From positions 248,001 through 312,000 of the forward strand of contig NZ_JAAVLX010000003.1 in assembly GCF_013114825.1 (NCBI RefSeq): a stretch of DNA of 64,000 nt. The letters run 5' to 3'. The translations under genes and the position numbers were made by a program. This document shows, in pieces, positions 32,169-42,439 of this stretch. The DNA is from Bradyrhizobium australiense (lineage in GTDB: Bacteria; Pseudomonadota; Alphaproteobacteria; Rhizobiales; Xanthobacteraceae). Numbering within the stretch: position 1 is the stretch's first letter; the number at the start of each line of letters is the position of its first letter. Below the pieces are notes generated by a model. It saw nothing but the letters and a program-made list of their open reading frames with translations. It was not told the origin of the DNA and did not search any database.

Positions 32169-32654
32169 TTACGACAAGTCACGCCGCATCAGAAGCGCAT
32201 TCAATTGCTCGCCGCCGGGCTGCTGATAGTAGCGTTCCCGGCGGCCGACGACCTCGAAGCCGGCCCATGCATACAAGCGCCGCGCCGGCTGATTATTTTC
32301 TTCAACCTCGAGGAACACCTTGCGCGCGCCGCGGCCGGCGAGATGACCGAGATGCGTCAGCAACAGGTTGCGTGACAGGCCACGTCCGCGTTGAGTCGCG
32401 TCGATGGCGATCGACAATAATTCCGCCTCATCGGCAGCCATGCGCGAAACGGCAAAGCCGATGATCTTGCGCCCGAGCCTGAGACGATGCACGAGCGTAT
32501 TGCGCTCGGTCAGCATCACCTCGAATTCGCCTTCGCCCCAGCCGCGATGAAACGATGCGCTGTGCAGTTGCGCCAAACGTGCCGCATCGCGCGGAATGGC
32601 CGGTTCGATCACCGCAGTGCCGCCGTCCCACCATTCGGAGAGCCATGTCATCAT
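32169..32654 (-). CDS. rimI: Ribosomal-protein alanine N-acetyltransferase (RimI-like)
   Basis: GNAT enzyme, 161 aa, acetylating the N-terminus of ribosomal protein S18 in E. coli. The acetyl-CoA site is visible as QRGRGLSRNLLLTHL, with the RimI features FLEVEENNQPARRLYAWAGF and RRERYY. The ATG at 32654 overlaps the tsaB stop by four bases (ATGA); the longer upstream frame lies within tsaB and is a shadow. tsaB-rimI is a common gene pair. Confidence 0.95.
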   Translation of the reverse strand: MMTWLSEWWDGGTAVIEPAIPRDAARLAQLHSASFHRGWGEGEFEVMLTERNTLVHRLRLGRKIIGFAVSRMAADEAELLSIAIDATQRGRGLSRNLLLTHLGHLAGRGARKVFLEVEENNQPARRLYAWAGFEVVGRRERYYQQPGGEQLNALLMRRDLS

Positions 32655-33349
32655 GATGCCGGCGGCTGCGGTGCGCCGGACAGCGGATTGTTCGGCGGCT
32701 TGGCGTCGGGCGCGCGCAGATAATAGGGCCGCGCCGGTGAGCTCTCGGGATTGACCGCAGCGCCCAGCCACGCCACCCAGGCGATGTCGGGCGCTGCCTG
32801 CTGATCGATTTTGAAAGGCGGCGGCGCATCGGCCAGCCAGCGGTCGGCCAGAATCTTTGCGGCGTTGCCGACCAAATGCGGCGCGCCGAAGCGCGCCGCT
32901 TCAAGCGCTTCCGCGATCGGTGCCACTTTCGGCTTGATCAACGAACGGCCGGCGCCGGCCAGCACCTGGAAATAGACGTGATCATGCCGCGCATCAATCG
33001 CGGAGATGACCGGATGCTCGCCATCCTCGCCGACGATAGGAGCGGCAAATGCGGTCAGCGTCGTCACGCCGACAACCGGCTTGCCGGCGGCGAGCGCAAT
33101 GCCGCGGGCGGCGGAAAGGCCGACGCGCAATCCGGTAAAGCTGCCGGGGCCGGTCGTCGCGGCAATGCGGTCGAGCGCGGTAAAGGCAACGCCGGACGCC
33201 TTCATCACGCGTGCGATCAGTGGCATCAAGGCTTCGGCATGGCCGCGTTTCATCGGCTGCGATTCCTGCCCGACGAGCTTGCTCGCGCTGGTGTCGAGCA
33301 CGGCCGCGGCGCAGGCATCGAGCGCGGTATCGATGGCGAGGATCAGCAT
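32651..33349 (-). CDS. tsaB: tRNA threonylcarbamoyladenosine biosynthesis protein TsaB
   Basis: Partner of TsaD in making t6A at position 37 of ANN-decoding tRNAs; an ASKHA-fold protein with no catalysis of its own. Typical segments are LILAIDTALDACAAAVLD, GPGSFTGLRVGLSAARGIAL and ISAIDARHDHVYFQ. It is 232 aa, normal for the family. Translationally coupled to rimI. Confidence 0.96.
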   Translation of the reverse strand: MLILAIDTALDACAAAVLDTSASKLVGQESQPMKRGHAEALMPLIARVMKASGVAFTALDRIAATTGPGSFTGLRVGLSAARGIALAAGKPVVGVTTLTAFAAPIVGEDGEHPVISAIDARHDHVYFQVLAGAGRSLIKPKVAPIAEALEAARFGAPHLVGNAAKILADRWLADAPPPFKIDQQAAPDIAWVAWLGAAVNPESSPARPYYLRAPDAKPPNNPLSGAPQPPAS

Positions 33350-33356
33350 CGGGAGA

Positions 33357-33437
33357 GGGCGAATGGCGAGTGGCGAATAGCGAATAGACTATCGTGGTTC
33401 GGCTCTATTCGCCATTCGCTACTCACCATTCGCGCCT
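33357..33437. repeat. Imperfect palindrome of short GCGAATGG/GCGAATAG units
   Basis: The left half (33357-33387) repeats GCGAATGG, GCGAGTGG, GCGAATAG. The right half (33405-33437) is the approximate inverse (CTATTCGCCATTCGC, then CACCATTCGCG). It fills the 90-base tsaB-nfu gap and could fold into a long stem. Confidence 0.7.
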
Positions 33438-33439
33438 TC

Positions 33440-34009
33440 TCACATCGGCCGGACTTCGACCACGTCGGGCACGAAATGCCTCAGCAGATTCTGGATGCCG
33501 TGCTGGAGCGTCGCCGTCGATGACGGGCAGCCCGAGCACGCGCCCTTCATATTGAGGTAGACGATGCCGTCCTTGAAGCCGCGGAAGGTGATGTCGCCGC
33601 CGTCATTGGCGACCGCGGGCCGCACCCGCGTCTCGATCAGGTCCTTGATGGTCGCGACCGTGTCGGCATCGGCCTCGCTGAAGAACTCGCCTTCCTCGTC
33701 CGCTGCCTCGTCGTTGCCGGCCGTGCCATGCGCCAGCAGCGGCGCGCCGGACATGTAATGTTCCATGATGGCGCCGAGGATCGCGGGCTTGAGATGCTGC
33801 CATTCGCCGTCCGCCTTGGTCACGGTGACGAAATCGTAGCCGTAGAACACGCCGGATACGCCGGGCACGCCGAACAGTCGCTCGGCCAGCGGCGAACGGG
33901 CGGCGGCTTCGCGGCTGGAGAATTCCATCGTGCCGGTATCGAGCACGGTACGGCCAGGTATGAATTTCAGGGTGGCGGGATTGGGCGTGGCTTCGGTCTG
34001 AATGAACAT
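33440..34009 (-). CDS. NfuA/NifU-type iron-sulfur carrier protein
   Basis: Fe-S cluster carrier, 189 aa. An N-terminal Nfu_N domain (MFIQTEATPNPATLKFIPG) is joined by an acidic linker to the NifU C-terminal domain with the cluster-binding Cys158 and Cys161 in GACSGCPSS. The ATG at 34009 has GGAGA six bases upstream; the longer frame adds an Arg-rich stretch without support. It is the generic housekeeping Nfu of rhizobia, not nitrogen-fixation NifU. It supplies clusters to enzymes such as MiaB (inference). Confidence 0.95.
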   Translation of the reverse strand: MFIQTEATPNPATLKFIPGRTVLDTGTMEFSSREAAARSPLAERLFGVPGVSGVFYGYDFVTVTKADGEWQHLKPAILGAIMEHYMSGAPLLAHGTAGNDEAADEEGEFFSEADADTVATIKDLIETRVRPAVANDGGDITFRGFKDGIVYLNMKGACSGCPSSTATLQHGIQNLLRHFVPDVVEVRPM

Positions 34010-34124
34010 TGGTTTTCTCCGGCGTCGCCGGTTCAAGGCCGGCGCGTGGGTGTCCCATAGCAGATGGCGACCGCCAGCGCACCGTCAAGAGCGCAAACCA
34101 GCAATTCTCTAAGCAGATCAAGCC

Positions 34125-34619
34125 CTAAGACAGCCCGTCGATCTCGGCATCGCTGAGATCGCCGGGCACGATGACGACGGGGATCGGGAAGGAACCGGCG
34201 GCCTGGGCCATCATGCTGATCAGCGGGCCGGGGCCTTCGGGGCCCGGGTTTGCCGCCAGCACCAGCATCGAAATGTCGACGTCCTTGTCGATCACGTCGA
34301 GGATCTGAGTGGTCGGATCGCCCTCGCGAATTACCCGTTCGGGCGTGATCGCGGCGATGCCGTTGGCACGGCCGGAGGCGCGGTCGAGCGCCTCATTGGC
34401 GGCGTCCTCGGCCTCGGCGCGCATGATGTCGGCAACGCCCAGCCACTGCTGGTTCTGGTCTTCGATCGCGATGATTCGCAGCATCACCACGCCGCCGCCG
34501 ACGCGCACCGCCCAGCGGCTGGCGTAGTACACCGCGCGGTCCCATTCCGCGGTGTCGTCAACGATGACAAGGCATTTTGGCTTGTGACCCGTCTCGTAGC
34601 TTCGTCGCTGGGTGGTCAT
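34125..34619 (-). CDS. Universal stress protein (UspA family)
   Basis: A 164-aa single Usp domain: KCLVIVDDTAEWDRAVYYAS at the start, a central helix DIMRAEAEDAANEALDRA, and DVDISMLVLAANPG before the last strand PIPVVIVPG. The ATP-loop consensus G-x2-G-x9-G-S/T is not clear in this copy, so nucleotide binding is uncertain. The ATG at 34619 is preferred over a longer frame that runs into trpS. It follows trpS by 92 bases on the same strand. Confidence 0.9.
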   Translation of the reverse strand: MTTQRRSYETGHKPKCLVIVDDTAEWDRAVYYASRWAVRVGGGVVMLRIIAIEDQNQQWLGVADIMRAEAEDAANEALDRASGRANGIAAITPERVIREGDPTTQILDVIDKDVDISMLVLAANPGPEGPGPLISMMAQAAGSFPIPVVIVPGDLSDAEIDGLS

Positions 34620-34711
34620 GCATGTCCCGGTGCTGCGCCAAACCGCCGCATGCTGCCACGGCGCAGCCGCTCTCGACAAGCGGCGACGCTGTTGCAGCGC
34701 AGTGGCACGAG

Positions 34712-35764
34712 CTAGCTCTTTCGGATGAAACCGACGATGTCCTGAGCCGCCCGCATGGTTTCGTCGGCGAGAACGCGCGCGCGATCGGCGCCATCGATCA
34801 GGATTTTGTCGACATGGCCGGGATCGGCGACCAGCCGCTTCATCTCGGAGGCGATCGGGGAGAGTTTTGCCACGCAAAGTTCCACCAGCGCGTTCTTGAA
34901 GCTGGAGAACTGTCCGCCGCCGAATTCGCGCAGCACGTCGGATTTACTCCGGTCGGCTAGCGCCGCATAGATGCCGACGAGGTTGTCGGCCTCGGGCCGG
35001 TTCTCCAGCCCCTTTTCCTCTGACGGCAACGGTTCCGGATCGGTCTTGGCTTTCCGGATCTTTTGCGCGATCAGATCGGCGTCGTCGGTCAGGTTGATCC
35101 GCGAATTGTCCGAGGCGTCCGACTTCGACATCTTCTTGGTGCCGTCGCGAAGCGACATCACTCGCGTCGCCGGGCCGGTGATAAAAGGCTCCGGCAGCGG
35201 GAAGAACAGGCCGTCACTCAAACCGTGGCCGCGAATCGAATCGCCGAAATCGTTGTTGAACTTCTGCGCGATGTCCCGCGAGAGTTCGAGATGCTGCTTC
35301 TGGTCCTCGCCAACCGGCACATGGGTTGCGCGATAGAGCAGGATGTCCGCCGCCATCAGCACCGGGTAATCGTACAGCCCGACGGATGCGTTCTCGCGGT
35401 CCTTGCCGGCCTTCTCCTTGAACTGCGTCATGCGGCTGAGCCAGCCGACCCGCGCCACGCAGTTGAATATCCAGGCCAGCTCGGCGTGGCCGGCAACCTG
35501 GCTCTGGTTGAACACGATGTGCTTCTTCGGATCGATGCCGGCGGCGATGAAGGCCGCGGTGACTTCGCGGGTGTTGCGGGCGAGCTCCGCCGGGCCGCCC
35601 CAGACGTCCATGCCTTGCGTGATCGCGTGCATGTCGACGACGCAATAGATGCAGTTATGGGTTTCCTGCATCTTCACGAAGTTGACGATCGCGCCGAGAT
35701 AATTGCCGAGATGCAGATTACCCGTCGGCTGGACGCCGGAAAAAACCCGTTCAACAAAAGCCAT
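34712..35764 (-). CDS. trpS: Tryptophanyl-tRNA synthetase
   Basis: Class I aminoacyl-tRNA synthetase charging tRNA-Trp. The HIGH-equivalent [13 protein letters not shown] is at the N-terminus, and the KMSKS loop appears as [10 protein letters not shown] around residue 215. It has 350 aa as usual for the bacterial enzyme. It lies between murJ and the Usp gene. Many relatives have this murJ-trpS-usp order. Confidence 0.97.
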   Translation of the reverse strand: MAFVERVFSGVQPTGNLHLGNYLGAIVNFVKMQETHNCIYCVVDMHAITQGMDVWGGPAELARNTREVTAAFIAAGIDPKKHIVFNQSQVAGHAELAWIFNCVARVGWLSRMTQFKEKAGKDRENASVGLYDYPVLMAADILLYRATHVPVGEDQKQHLELSRDIAQKFNNDFGDSIRGHGLSDGLFFPLPEPFITGPATRVMSLRDGTKKMSKSDASDNSRINLTDDADLIAQKIRKAKTDPEPLPSEEKGLENRPEADNLVGIYAALADRSKSDVLREFGGGQFSSFKNALVELCVAKLSPIASEMKRLVADPGHVDKILIDGADRARVLADETMRAAQDIVGFIRKS

Positions 35765-35831
35765 TGTCCGCTTCCCGAGGATGCCTGTTTCGCGCCGTCG
35801 TTTGCCACGCAGAGGCTACCAGCGCAAGCGG

Positions 35832-37376
35832 CTAGGCCTTTGTTTGCCTGATCGCGTTAACCGCTTCGCGCCAGCCGGTGACGCCGAAGAGCCGCAGGAA
35901 AAGGCCATAAACCACAATCCCCGCCGATATCAGGAGCAGCAGCAGGACCGCCTGCACGAGGCCGTGTGCGTTTGAGGTGAGGGAAGGCAGCGAGCGCGCC
36001 GCAAGCCACAGCGGCGCGCCCATCGCCAATGCCGCCAGCGCGATGCGCGGCAGCCGCCGCTTCGCCTCTCGATCGATGGAAAAGCCGAAGGTTTGCGCGC
36101 CGCGGCGGATCAGGCTGAACGCCATGGTCCAGGCGCCAAAAGCTATTGCCGCCGCGATGCCGTCGGCGGCGTACCAATGGCTGAGCAGGAAGGCAGAAGC
36201 GATCGCCAGCACCACGCCTTTCAGCGCGGCGACCAGCGGCGTGATCGTATCTTCGCGCGCGAAGAATGCCGGCGACAGCGCCTTTAGCAGCACATGCGCG
36301 GGCAACGCCAGCGTCAGCCACATCAACGCGCGGGCGGTGGCTTTGGTGTCATCAGCGGTGAACGCGCCGTGCTCGAACAGCAGCTGTACGATTGGCTCGC
36401 TCAGCACGATTAGGCCGAGCGTTGCCGGCAGCGCCAATCCGACGGCGAGTTCGAGGCCGCGGGATTCGGTGTAAGCCATGGCGGTGTGGTCATCGCCGCG
36501 CACCGCGCGCGTCAGTTCCGGGATCAGCACCGTTCCCATGGCGACGCCGACGATGCCGAGCGGCAGTTCGACCAGGCGGTTGGCGAAATAGAGCCACGAT
36601 ACCGCCGACGGCGACGAGGACGCGATGATTGCGCCGGCCACCATCAGCAACTGCGGCGTGCTCGACGCCATCATGCCCGGCACCGCTTTGCTCAGAAAGC
36701 CGCGGATCTCCTTGTCGAATGAGATACGCAAGGGTGTCGCGAGGTTCTCGCCACGGCGCAGCACCAGCACAGAGAGCTGCAGCAGCCCGGCCACGCCAAC
36801 GGTGGCGGCGACGACCTGGGCGGCCCGAGTGGCATCCGGCTGCACGGCCAGCAGCACGGCCATAACCGCGATCAGCGCGATGTTGAACAGCAGCGGCGAG
36901 AACGCCGTCAGCGCAAATCGCCCCTGTGCATTCAGCAGCGCCATCATCACGGTCACCGGACCTGCGAAGGCGAGGTACGGCAGCATCAGCCGTGCATTGT
37001 CGACGGCGAGCTGCAGCGTCTCGCGGCCGGTAAATCCGGGCGCCAGCGCGGTGATTACGAGCGGCATTGCCAACGCGAGCAATGCTGTGGCGACCATCAG
37101 CGCTGCGGTGATCGTGCCGAGCACGCGCCCCGCAAACGCCGCCGCCGCCATTGCGCCATCTGTCTCACGCACGCGCAGCCAGGCCGGCACCAGCGCGGCG
37201 TTCAGGCCGCCCTCCGTCAGCAGCCTTCTCATGACATTGACCAGTTGAAACGCAGCCAGGAACGCATCTGCGATGGGCCGCGCGCCAAGCAGTGCCGCGA
37301 GCAGGGAATCGCGTACGAATCCGAGCAGCCGCGAGGCCAGCGTTCCCGAAGATACCGTGAGGAAAGAGCGGATCAT
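35832..37376 (-). CDS. murJ: Lipid II flippase MurJ
   Basis: Polytopic membrane protein of 514 aa (about 14 helices) that flips lipid II during peptidoglycan synthesis. Signature segments are GFVRDSLLAALLGARPIADA near the N-terminus, NVMRRLLTEGGLNAALVPAW, and PLGIVGVAMGTVLIPELTRA in the middle. It is followed by trpS on the same strand. Confidence 0.97.
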   Translation of the reverse strand: MIRSFLTVSSGTLASRLLGFVRDSLLAALLGARPIADAFLAAFQLVNVMRRLLTEGGLNAALVPAWLRVRETDGAMAAAAFAGRVLGTITAALMVATALLALAMPLVITALAPGFTGRETLQLAVDNARLMLPYLAFAGPVTVMMALLNAQGRFALTAFSPLLFNIALIAVMAVLLAVQPDATRAAQVVAATVGVAGLLQLSVLVLRRGENLATPLRISFDKEIRGFLSKAVPGMMASSTPQLLMVAGAIIASSSPSAVSWLYFANRLVELPLGIVGVAMGTVLIPELTRAVRGDDHTAMAYTESRGLELAVGLALPATLGLIVLSEPIVQLLFEHGAFTADDTKATARALMWLTLALPAHVLLKALSPAFFAREDTITPLVAALKGVVLAIASAFLLSHWYAADGIAAAIAFGAWTMAFSLIRRGAQTFGFSIDREAKRRLPRIALAALAMGAPLWLAARSLPSLTSNAHGLVQAVLLLLLISAGIVVYGLFLRLFGVTGWREAVNAIRQTKA

Positions 37377-37530
37377 TCGCGGTGTATAGCAGCCAGGTCG
37401 CTTGCTGACAGTGCCGTCATCGAGACGCCGCTTCGCGGCTCCTCAGGCATGACGGGGTAGGTAGCCTTGCTGGCGCGGGCTCTGTCGTGGTAGGCCGCAG
37501 CCTTCGCAACGCCGTAAACAGGACGGGTGG

Positions 37531-38532
37531 ATGACTGACGCAAAATACGACGTTCTCGGGATCGGCAATGCGATTTTCGACGTCTTTGCGCAAACCGATG
37601 AGAAATTTTTGGCCGATCACGGCATGGTCAAAGGCGGGATGGCGCTGATCGACGAAGCCCGCGCCGTGTCGATCTACCGGGACATGGGCCCGGCGACGGA
37701 GGTATCCGGCGGCTCGGGGGCCAACACCATCGTCGGTGTCGCCGGCTTCGGTGCGCGCGCGGCCTTCATCGGCAAGGTCAAAAACGACCAGATCGGCGGC
37801 CTCTATACCCATGACATTCGCGCCGCCGGCATCGCGTTCGAAACCAGGGCAGCGTCAGACGGCCCCGCCACCGGCTGCTCCTACATTCTGGTGACGCCGG
37901 ACGGCGAGCGCACCATGAACACCTATCTTGGCGCCGCGCAGGACCTGAGGCCGTCGGATATCGACGAGGCGCAGATCGCGGCGTCGCGCGTCGTCTACCT
38001 CGAAGGCTATCTTTGGGATCCGCAGAGCGCCAAGGAAGCCTTCATCAAGGCGGCCGGGATAGCGCATGGCGCCGGCCGACAGGTGGCGCTCACGCTGTCG
38101 GACTCATTCTGCGTCGATCGCTATCGCGACGAGTTTCTCGGTCTGATGCGCGAAGGCACGGTCGATCTCGTGTTCGCCAACGAGGCTGAACTGCATTCGC
38201 TGTACCAGACCTCGGATTTCGATACCGCACTGAAGCAGTTGCGCACTGATGCCAAACTCGCCGTCGTCACCCGCAGCGAGAAGGGTTGCGTGGTGGCATC
38301 GAGGGACGGTGTCACAGCCGTGCCAGCGTTTCCGATCGAAAAGCTCGTCGACACCACCGGCGCCGGCGATCTGTTCGCCGCCGGTTTCCTGTTCGGCCTC
38401 GTCCGCAATGCCGGCTATGAAAATGCGGGCCGTCTCGGCGCGCTTGCAGCCGCCGAAGTGATCCAGCACATCGGCGCGCGGCCGCTTGTGTCGCTGAAGG
38501 ATCTGGCGAAACAGAACGGGTTGCCGGTTTAG
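37531..38532 (+). CDS. Adenosine kinase, PfkB family
   Basis: Ribokinase-fold sugar kinase of 333 aa. The N-terminal motif GGSGANTIVGVAGFGARAAF and the C-terminal anion-hole/base motif DTTGAGDLFAAGFLFG are both present. Overall layout matches alphaproteobacterial adenosine kinases, which salvage adenosine to AMP. Divergent from murJ. It is followed by a palindromic repeat rather than a simple terminator. Other PfkB substrates (inosine, sugars) are possible. Confidence 0.92.
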   Translation: MTDAKYDVLGIGNAIFDVFAQTDEKFLADHGMVKGGMALIDEARAVSIYRDMGPATEVSGGSGANTIVGVAGFGARAAFIGKVKNDQIGGLYTHDIRAAGIAFETRAASDGPATGCSYILVTPDGERTMNTYLGAAQDLRPSDIDEAQIAASRVVYLEGYLWDPQSAKEAFIKAAGIAHGAGRQVALTLSDSFCVDRYRDEFLGLMREGTVDLVFANEAELHSLYQTSDFDTALKQLRTDAKLAVVTRSEKGCVVASRDGVTAVPAFPIEKLVDTTGAGDLFAAGFLFGLVRNAGYENAGRLGALAAAEVIQHIGARPLVSLKDLAKQNGLPV

Positions 38533-38550
38533 GGCCACAAACTGGCTTCA

Positions 38551-38677
38551 CCTCTCCCGCTTGCGGGGGAGTCGCATCGCGTCGATAGATGCGATGCGGG
38601 TGGGGAAGCTCTCTCCACACGATCAGCCTAACTCGCGGCACCCCCACCCCAACCCTCCCCCCGCAAGCGGGAGAGGG
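38551..38677. repeat. Palindromic repeat, CTCTCCC..GGGAGAGG family, copy 1
   Basis: Arms 38551-38570 (CCTCTCCCGCTTGCGGGGGA) and 38657-38677 are inverted copies with one extra C. An inner palindrome, GCATCGC/GCGATGC, lies at 38574-38597. It separates two convergent genes. A related unit lies at 48992-49077. Confidence 0.8.
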
Positions 38678-38692
38678 AGCGCAGTGGTTATC

Positions 38693-39880
38693 TCACGCCG
38701 CCTTCTGCCCGGCATCCAGCCCAGCATAAACCCCGCGCTCAAACCCCGCAAAAGCTTCCAGGCACTTGGCGTCGGCGAACGGCAACAGCTGCATCAGGAT
38801 TACGCCGGTGACGTCGCGCGCTGGGTCGATCCAGAAATAGGTGTTGGCGAGACCGGCCCAAGCCAAGCTGCCGGCGCTGCGCCTCTCGGCCGTCTGGGCG
38901 GTGTTAATGAGGAACGAGAGCCCCCACTTCTTGATGATGTCGGGATAGAGATCGACGTCGTTGGTGTAGATCGGCGCCACCGTCACCATTTTGCCCATCG
39001 TGAGGTCGCCGATGTGGTTTTGGCCCATCAGCGCGATGGTCTCGGGCTTCAGCACCTGGTTGCCGTTGCCGCGGCCCTTGTTGAGGATCATCTGGGTGAA
39101 TTTGATGTAGTCGGCCGCCGTGCCGTAGAGGCCGCCCCCGCCCATGTGAAATTCCGGCTCCTGTTCGAGCTCGAACGGGATCGGAGCCACCGAGCCATCC
39201 GGACCGCGCGCGTGCATGCCGACCAGCCGCTGGCGCATAGAATCGGTGATCTTGAAAGCGGTGTCGTTCATGCCGAGCGGCGTGAACATGTTCTCGCGCA
39301 AATACGCATCGAGCCGCGTGCCGGTCACAGCTTCCACCGCCTTGCCGACGAAGTCGATATTGGTGCCGTATTCCCAGCGCGTGCCGGGATCGGTCATGAT
39401 CGGCGTCTTCAGCGCGGCGTTCTGGCAGGTGGTGATCACCGGGGTTCCGGTCTTGTCCAGATATTGGGCGCAGTCGCCATTCCACATGTGGTAGGCGAAG
39501 CCGGCGGTGTGGGTCATCAGATGGCGCAGCGTGATCGGTCTCGATGCGGGACGCAGTTTTGGCTCGCCATTGGCGTCGAAGCCTTCCAGCACCTGTGGCG
39601 AAGCGAGATCGGGCAGCACTTTTCCGATCGGCTCGTCGAGCGAGAGCTTGCCTTGCTCCACGAGCTGCATGCCGGCGGCCGTCGTAATCGCCTTGGTCAT
39701 CGAGGCGATCCAGAACACGCTGTCGGCGGTCATGGCATCGTCCTTCGACAGGTCGCGTTTTCCGAATGCGCCCTGGTAGATCACCTCATTGCCGGTCGCG
39801 GCCATGGCGACCACGCCGGGAATCTCCTTCGCCTCGCATTTCTCACGCAGAATCTGGTCGATCTCGGCCTTGCCTTGCAT
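38693..39880 (-). CDS. Serine hydrolase, class C beta-lactamase fold (EstB-like)
   Basis: A 395-aa esterase/beta-lactamase-family protein. The nucleophile Ser60 and Lys63 lie in ASMTKA, the second-motif Tyr171 in WEYGTNIDF, and MGGGGLYGTAADYIKF follows. No signal peptide is seen, so it is probably cytosolic and more likely an esterase or peptidase than a resistance enzyme. The ATG at 39880 opens with MQGKAEIDQILREKCE. Convergent with adenosine kinase. Confidence 0.92.
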   Translation of the reverse strand: MQGKAEIDQILREKCEAKEIPGVVAMAATGNEVIYQGAFGKRDLSKDDAMTADSVFWIASMTKAITTAAGMQLVEQGKLSLDEPIGKVLPDLASPQVLEGFDANGEPKLRPASRPITLRHLMTHTAGFAYHMWNGDCAQYLDKTGTPVITTCQNAALKTPIMTDPGTRWEYGTNIDFVGKAVEAVTGTRLDAYLRENMFTPLGMNDTAFKITDSMRQRLVGMHARGPDGSVAPIPFELEQEPEFHMGGGGLYGTAADYIKFTQMILNKGRGNGNQVLKPETIALMGQNHIGDLTMGKMVTVAPIYTNDVDLYPDIIKKWGLSFLINTAQTAERRSAGSLAWAGLANTYFWIDPARDVTGVILMQLLPFADAKCLEAFAGFERGVYAGLDAGQKAA

Positions 39881-40218
39881 GGAAACCTCCCCGTTTGATT
39901 TTTATGGAGTGGAACGATCTTCCTCCCGGCTGCGTGATCCCGCAAGCGCGCGGCGGGTGTTGATCTCGTGATGGGCAGGGAGCGTAGGCAGCGGGCGAGC
40001 GGGGCCGGCGGCACAAAACTGCAACACCTCGCCACAATTCGCGGTGGATGACGAGCTCGGCCGATGACCGGCCTGGGCGGCCACGATAACGTGATTCCAC
40101 GGCGATTCCCGGCGCCGATTTTCTGCAGTAAAGCGTTCAGATTCCAGCACAAACGATGCTGGTTGCAGCATTGATTTGATGAAAATCGTTGTAATTTGCG
40201 AAGTTGCGAGGCGGCGCG
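39881..40218. other. 338-base divergent intergenic region
   Basis: Lies between two divergently transcribed genes, so it should carry both promoters. A short inverted repeat, CCAGCA/TGCTGG (40144-40162), precedes an AT-richer stretch before the 40219 gene. No clear promoter pair or other gene was identified. Confidence 0.5.
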
Positions 40219-40539
40219 ATGATTTCGACCTGGAGCGAGTGGAAGCGGTATCCCCGTCCCGGACGGGGCGAGAACATCGAGGCGCCGATTACGCCCGGGC
40301 TCTTTGAGGTCCGCTATGCCGGCACCGGCGCGCTGCACTCCTTCGAGGCAGTCGACAACGTCGCCCAGGCGCTGGCGCAGCTTGCGGTCGGGTCCAAATC
40401 CTGGTTCGGCCGCCGTGACACGGCCAAATTGCCCGATCTGGAATACCGGACCTGCGCGACCTCCTCGAAGGCCGATGCCAAGGCGGCGGCGCAACGGATG
40501 ATCGGCCGCCGCGAAACCTATATGAGCGGCGCGGCGTAA
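40219..40539 (+). CDS. Small conserved-looking hypothetical protein
   Basis: A 106-aa protein from the ATG at 40219, with GAGG upstream. It begins MISTWSEWKRYPRPGRGENI and continues with GLFEVRYAGTGALHSFEAVD, a GIY-YIG-like opening without the rest of that nuclease fold. It ends KADAKAAAQRMIGRRETYM. There is no signal or membrane segment. Function not recognised. Followed by a palindromic repeat. Confidence 0.7.
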   Translation: MISTWSEWKRYPRPGRGENIEAPITPGLFEVRYAGTGALHSFEAVDNVAQALAQLAVGSKSWFGRRDTAKLPDLEYRTCATSSKADAKAAAQRMIGRRETYMSGAA

Positions 40540-40546
40540 CTGATTT

Positions 40547-40693
40547 CGTCATTCCGGGGCAAGCGATCGTCATTCCGGGATGGTGCGCTAGCACCAGACC
40601 TCAGGTGCGCAATTGTGCACCGGGGAATCTCGAGATTCCCAGGGGCGCAAGGGCGCCCCTTAGTTCGATGCTCCGCATCGCCCCGGAATGACG
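40547..40693. repeat. Palindromic repeat with perfect 14-bp ends
   Basis: The ends CGTCATTCCGGGGC (40547-40560) and GCCCCGGAATGACG (40680-40693) are perfect inverted copies. Internal hairpins include GGAATCTCGAGATTCC (40623-40638), GGTGCG..CGCACC-type arms and GGGGCGC/GCGCCCC. The layout is that of a small non-coding mobile or REP-like element. Confidence 0.8.
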
Positions 40694-40811
40694 GAGCCCT
40701 TCCCTCGCCCTCAACATTCCTTGAAGCAGGGTTGCCTCAGCCGGCGGTGCATTGCTGACGATACAGGCCTATACTCGCACCAATCCTTCAAGAAAATCCG
40801 AGGAGTACGCC

Positions 40812-42305
<1,494 letters not shown>

Positions 42306-42320
42306 CCCCCTATCCATCGT

Positions 42321-42435
42321 CGTCCCCGCGAACGCGGGGACCCATAGCCACCGGCTTCAGTTTTGAAAGAAGCTGGAGCCGCAGCGACTGCAAAACGGAC
42401 ATCGGTAGTTATGGGTCCCTGCGTTCGCAGGGACG
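42321..42435. repeat. Palindromic repeat, CGTCCC..GGGACCCAT family, copy 1
   Basis: Arms 42321-42345 (CGTCCCCGCGAACGCGGGGA, then CCCAT) and 42411-42435 are inverted copies with few mismatches, and each arm is itself palindromic. It sits between convergent genes. A related unit is at 45546-45663. Confidence 0.8.
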
Positions 42436-42439
42436 CCAG

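Noticed and set aside
33357..33437. Tandem short units that might suggest a CRISPR
   Set aside because: Units are about 8 bases with no spacers, and no cas gene is present in the window.
34620..34877. Upstream extension of the universal stress protein frame
   Set aside because: Lies antiparallel in frame within trpS coding sequence on the same strand and is Arg-rich; the Usp domain begins just after the ATG at 34619.
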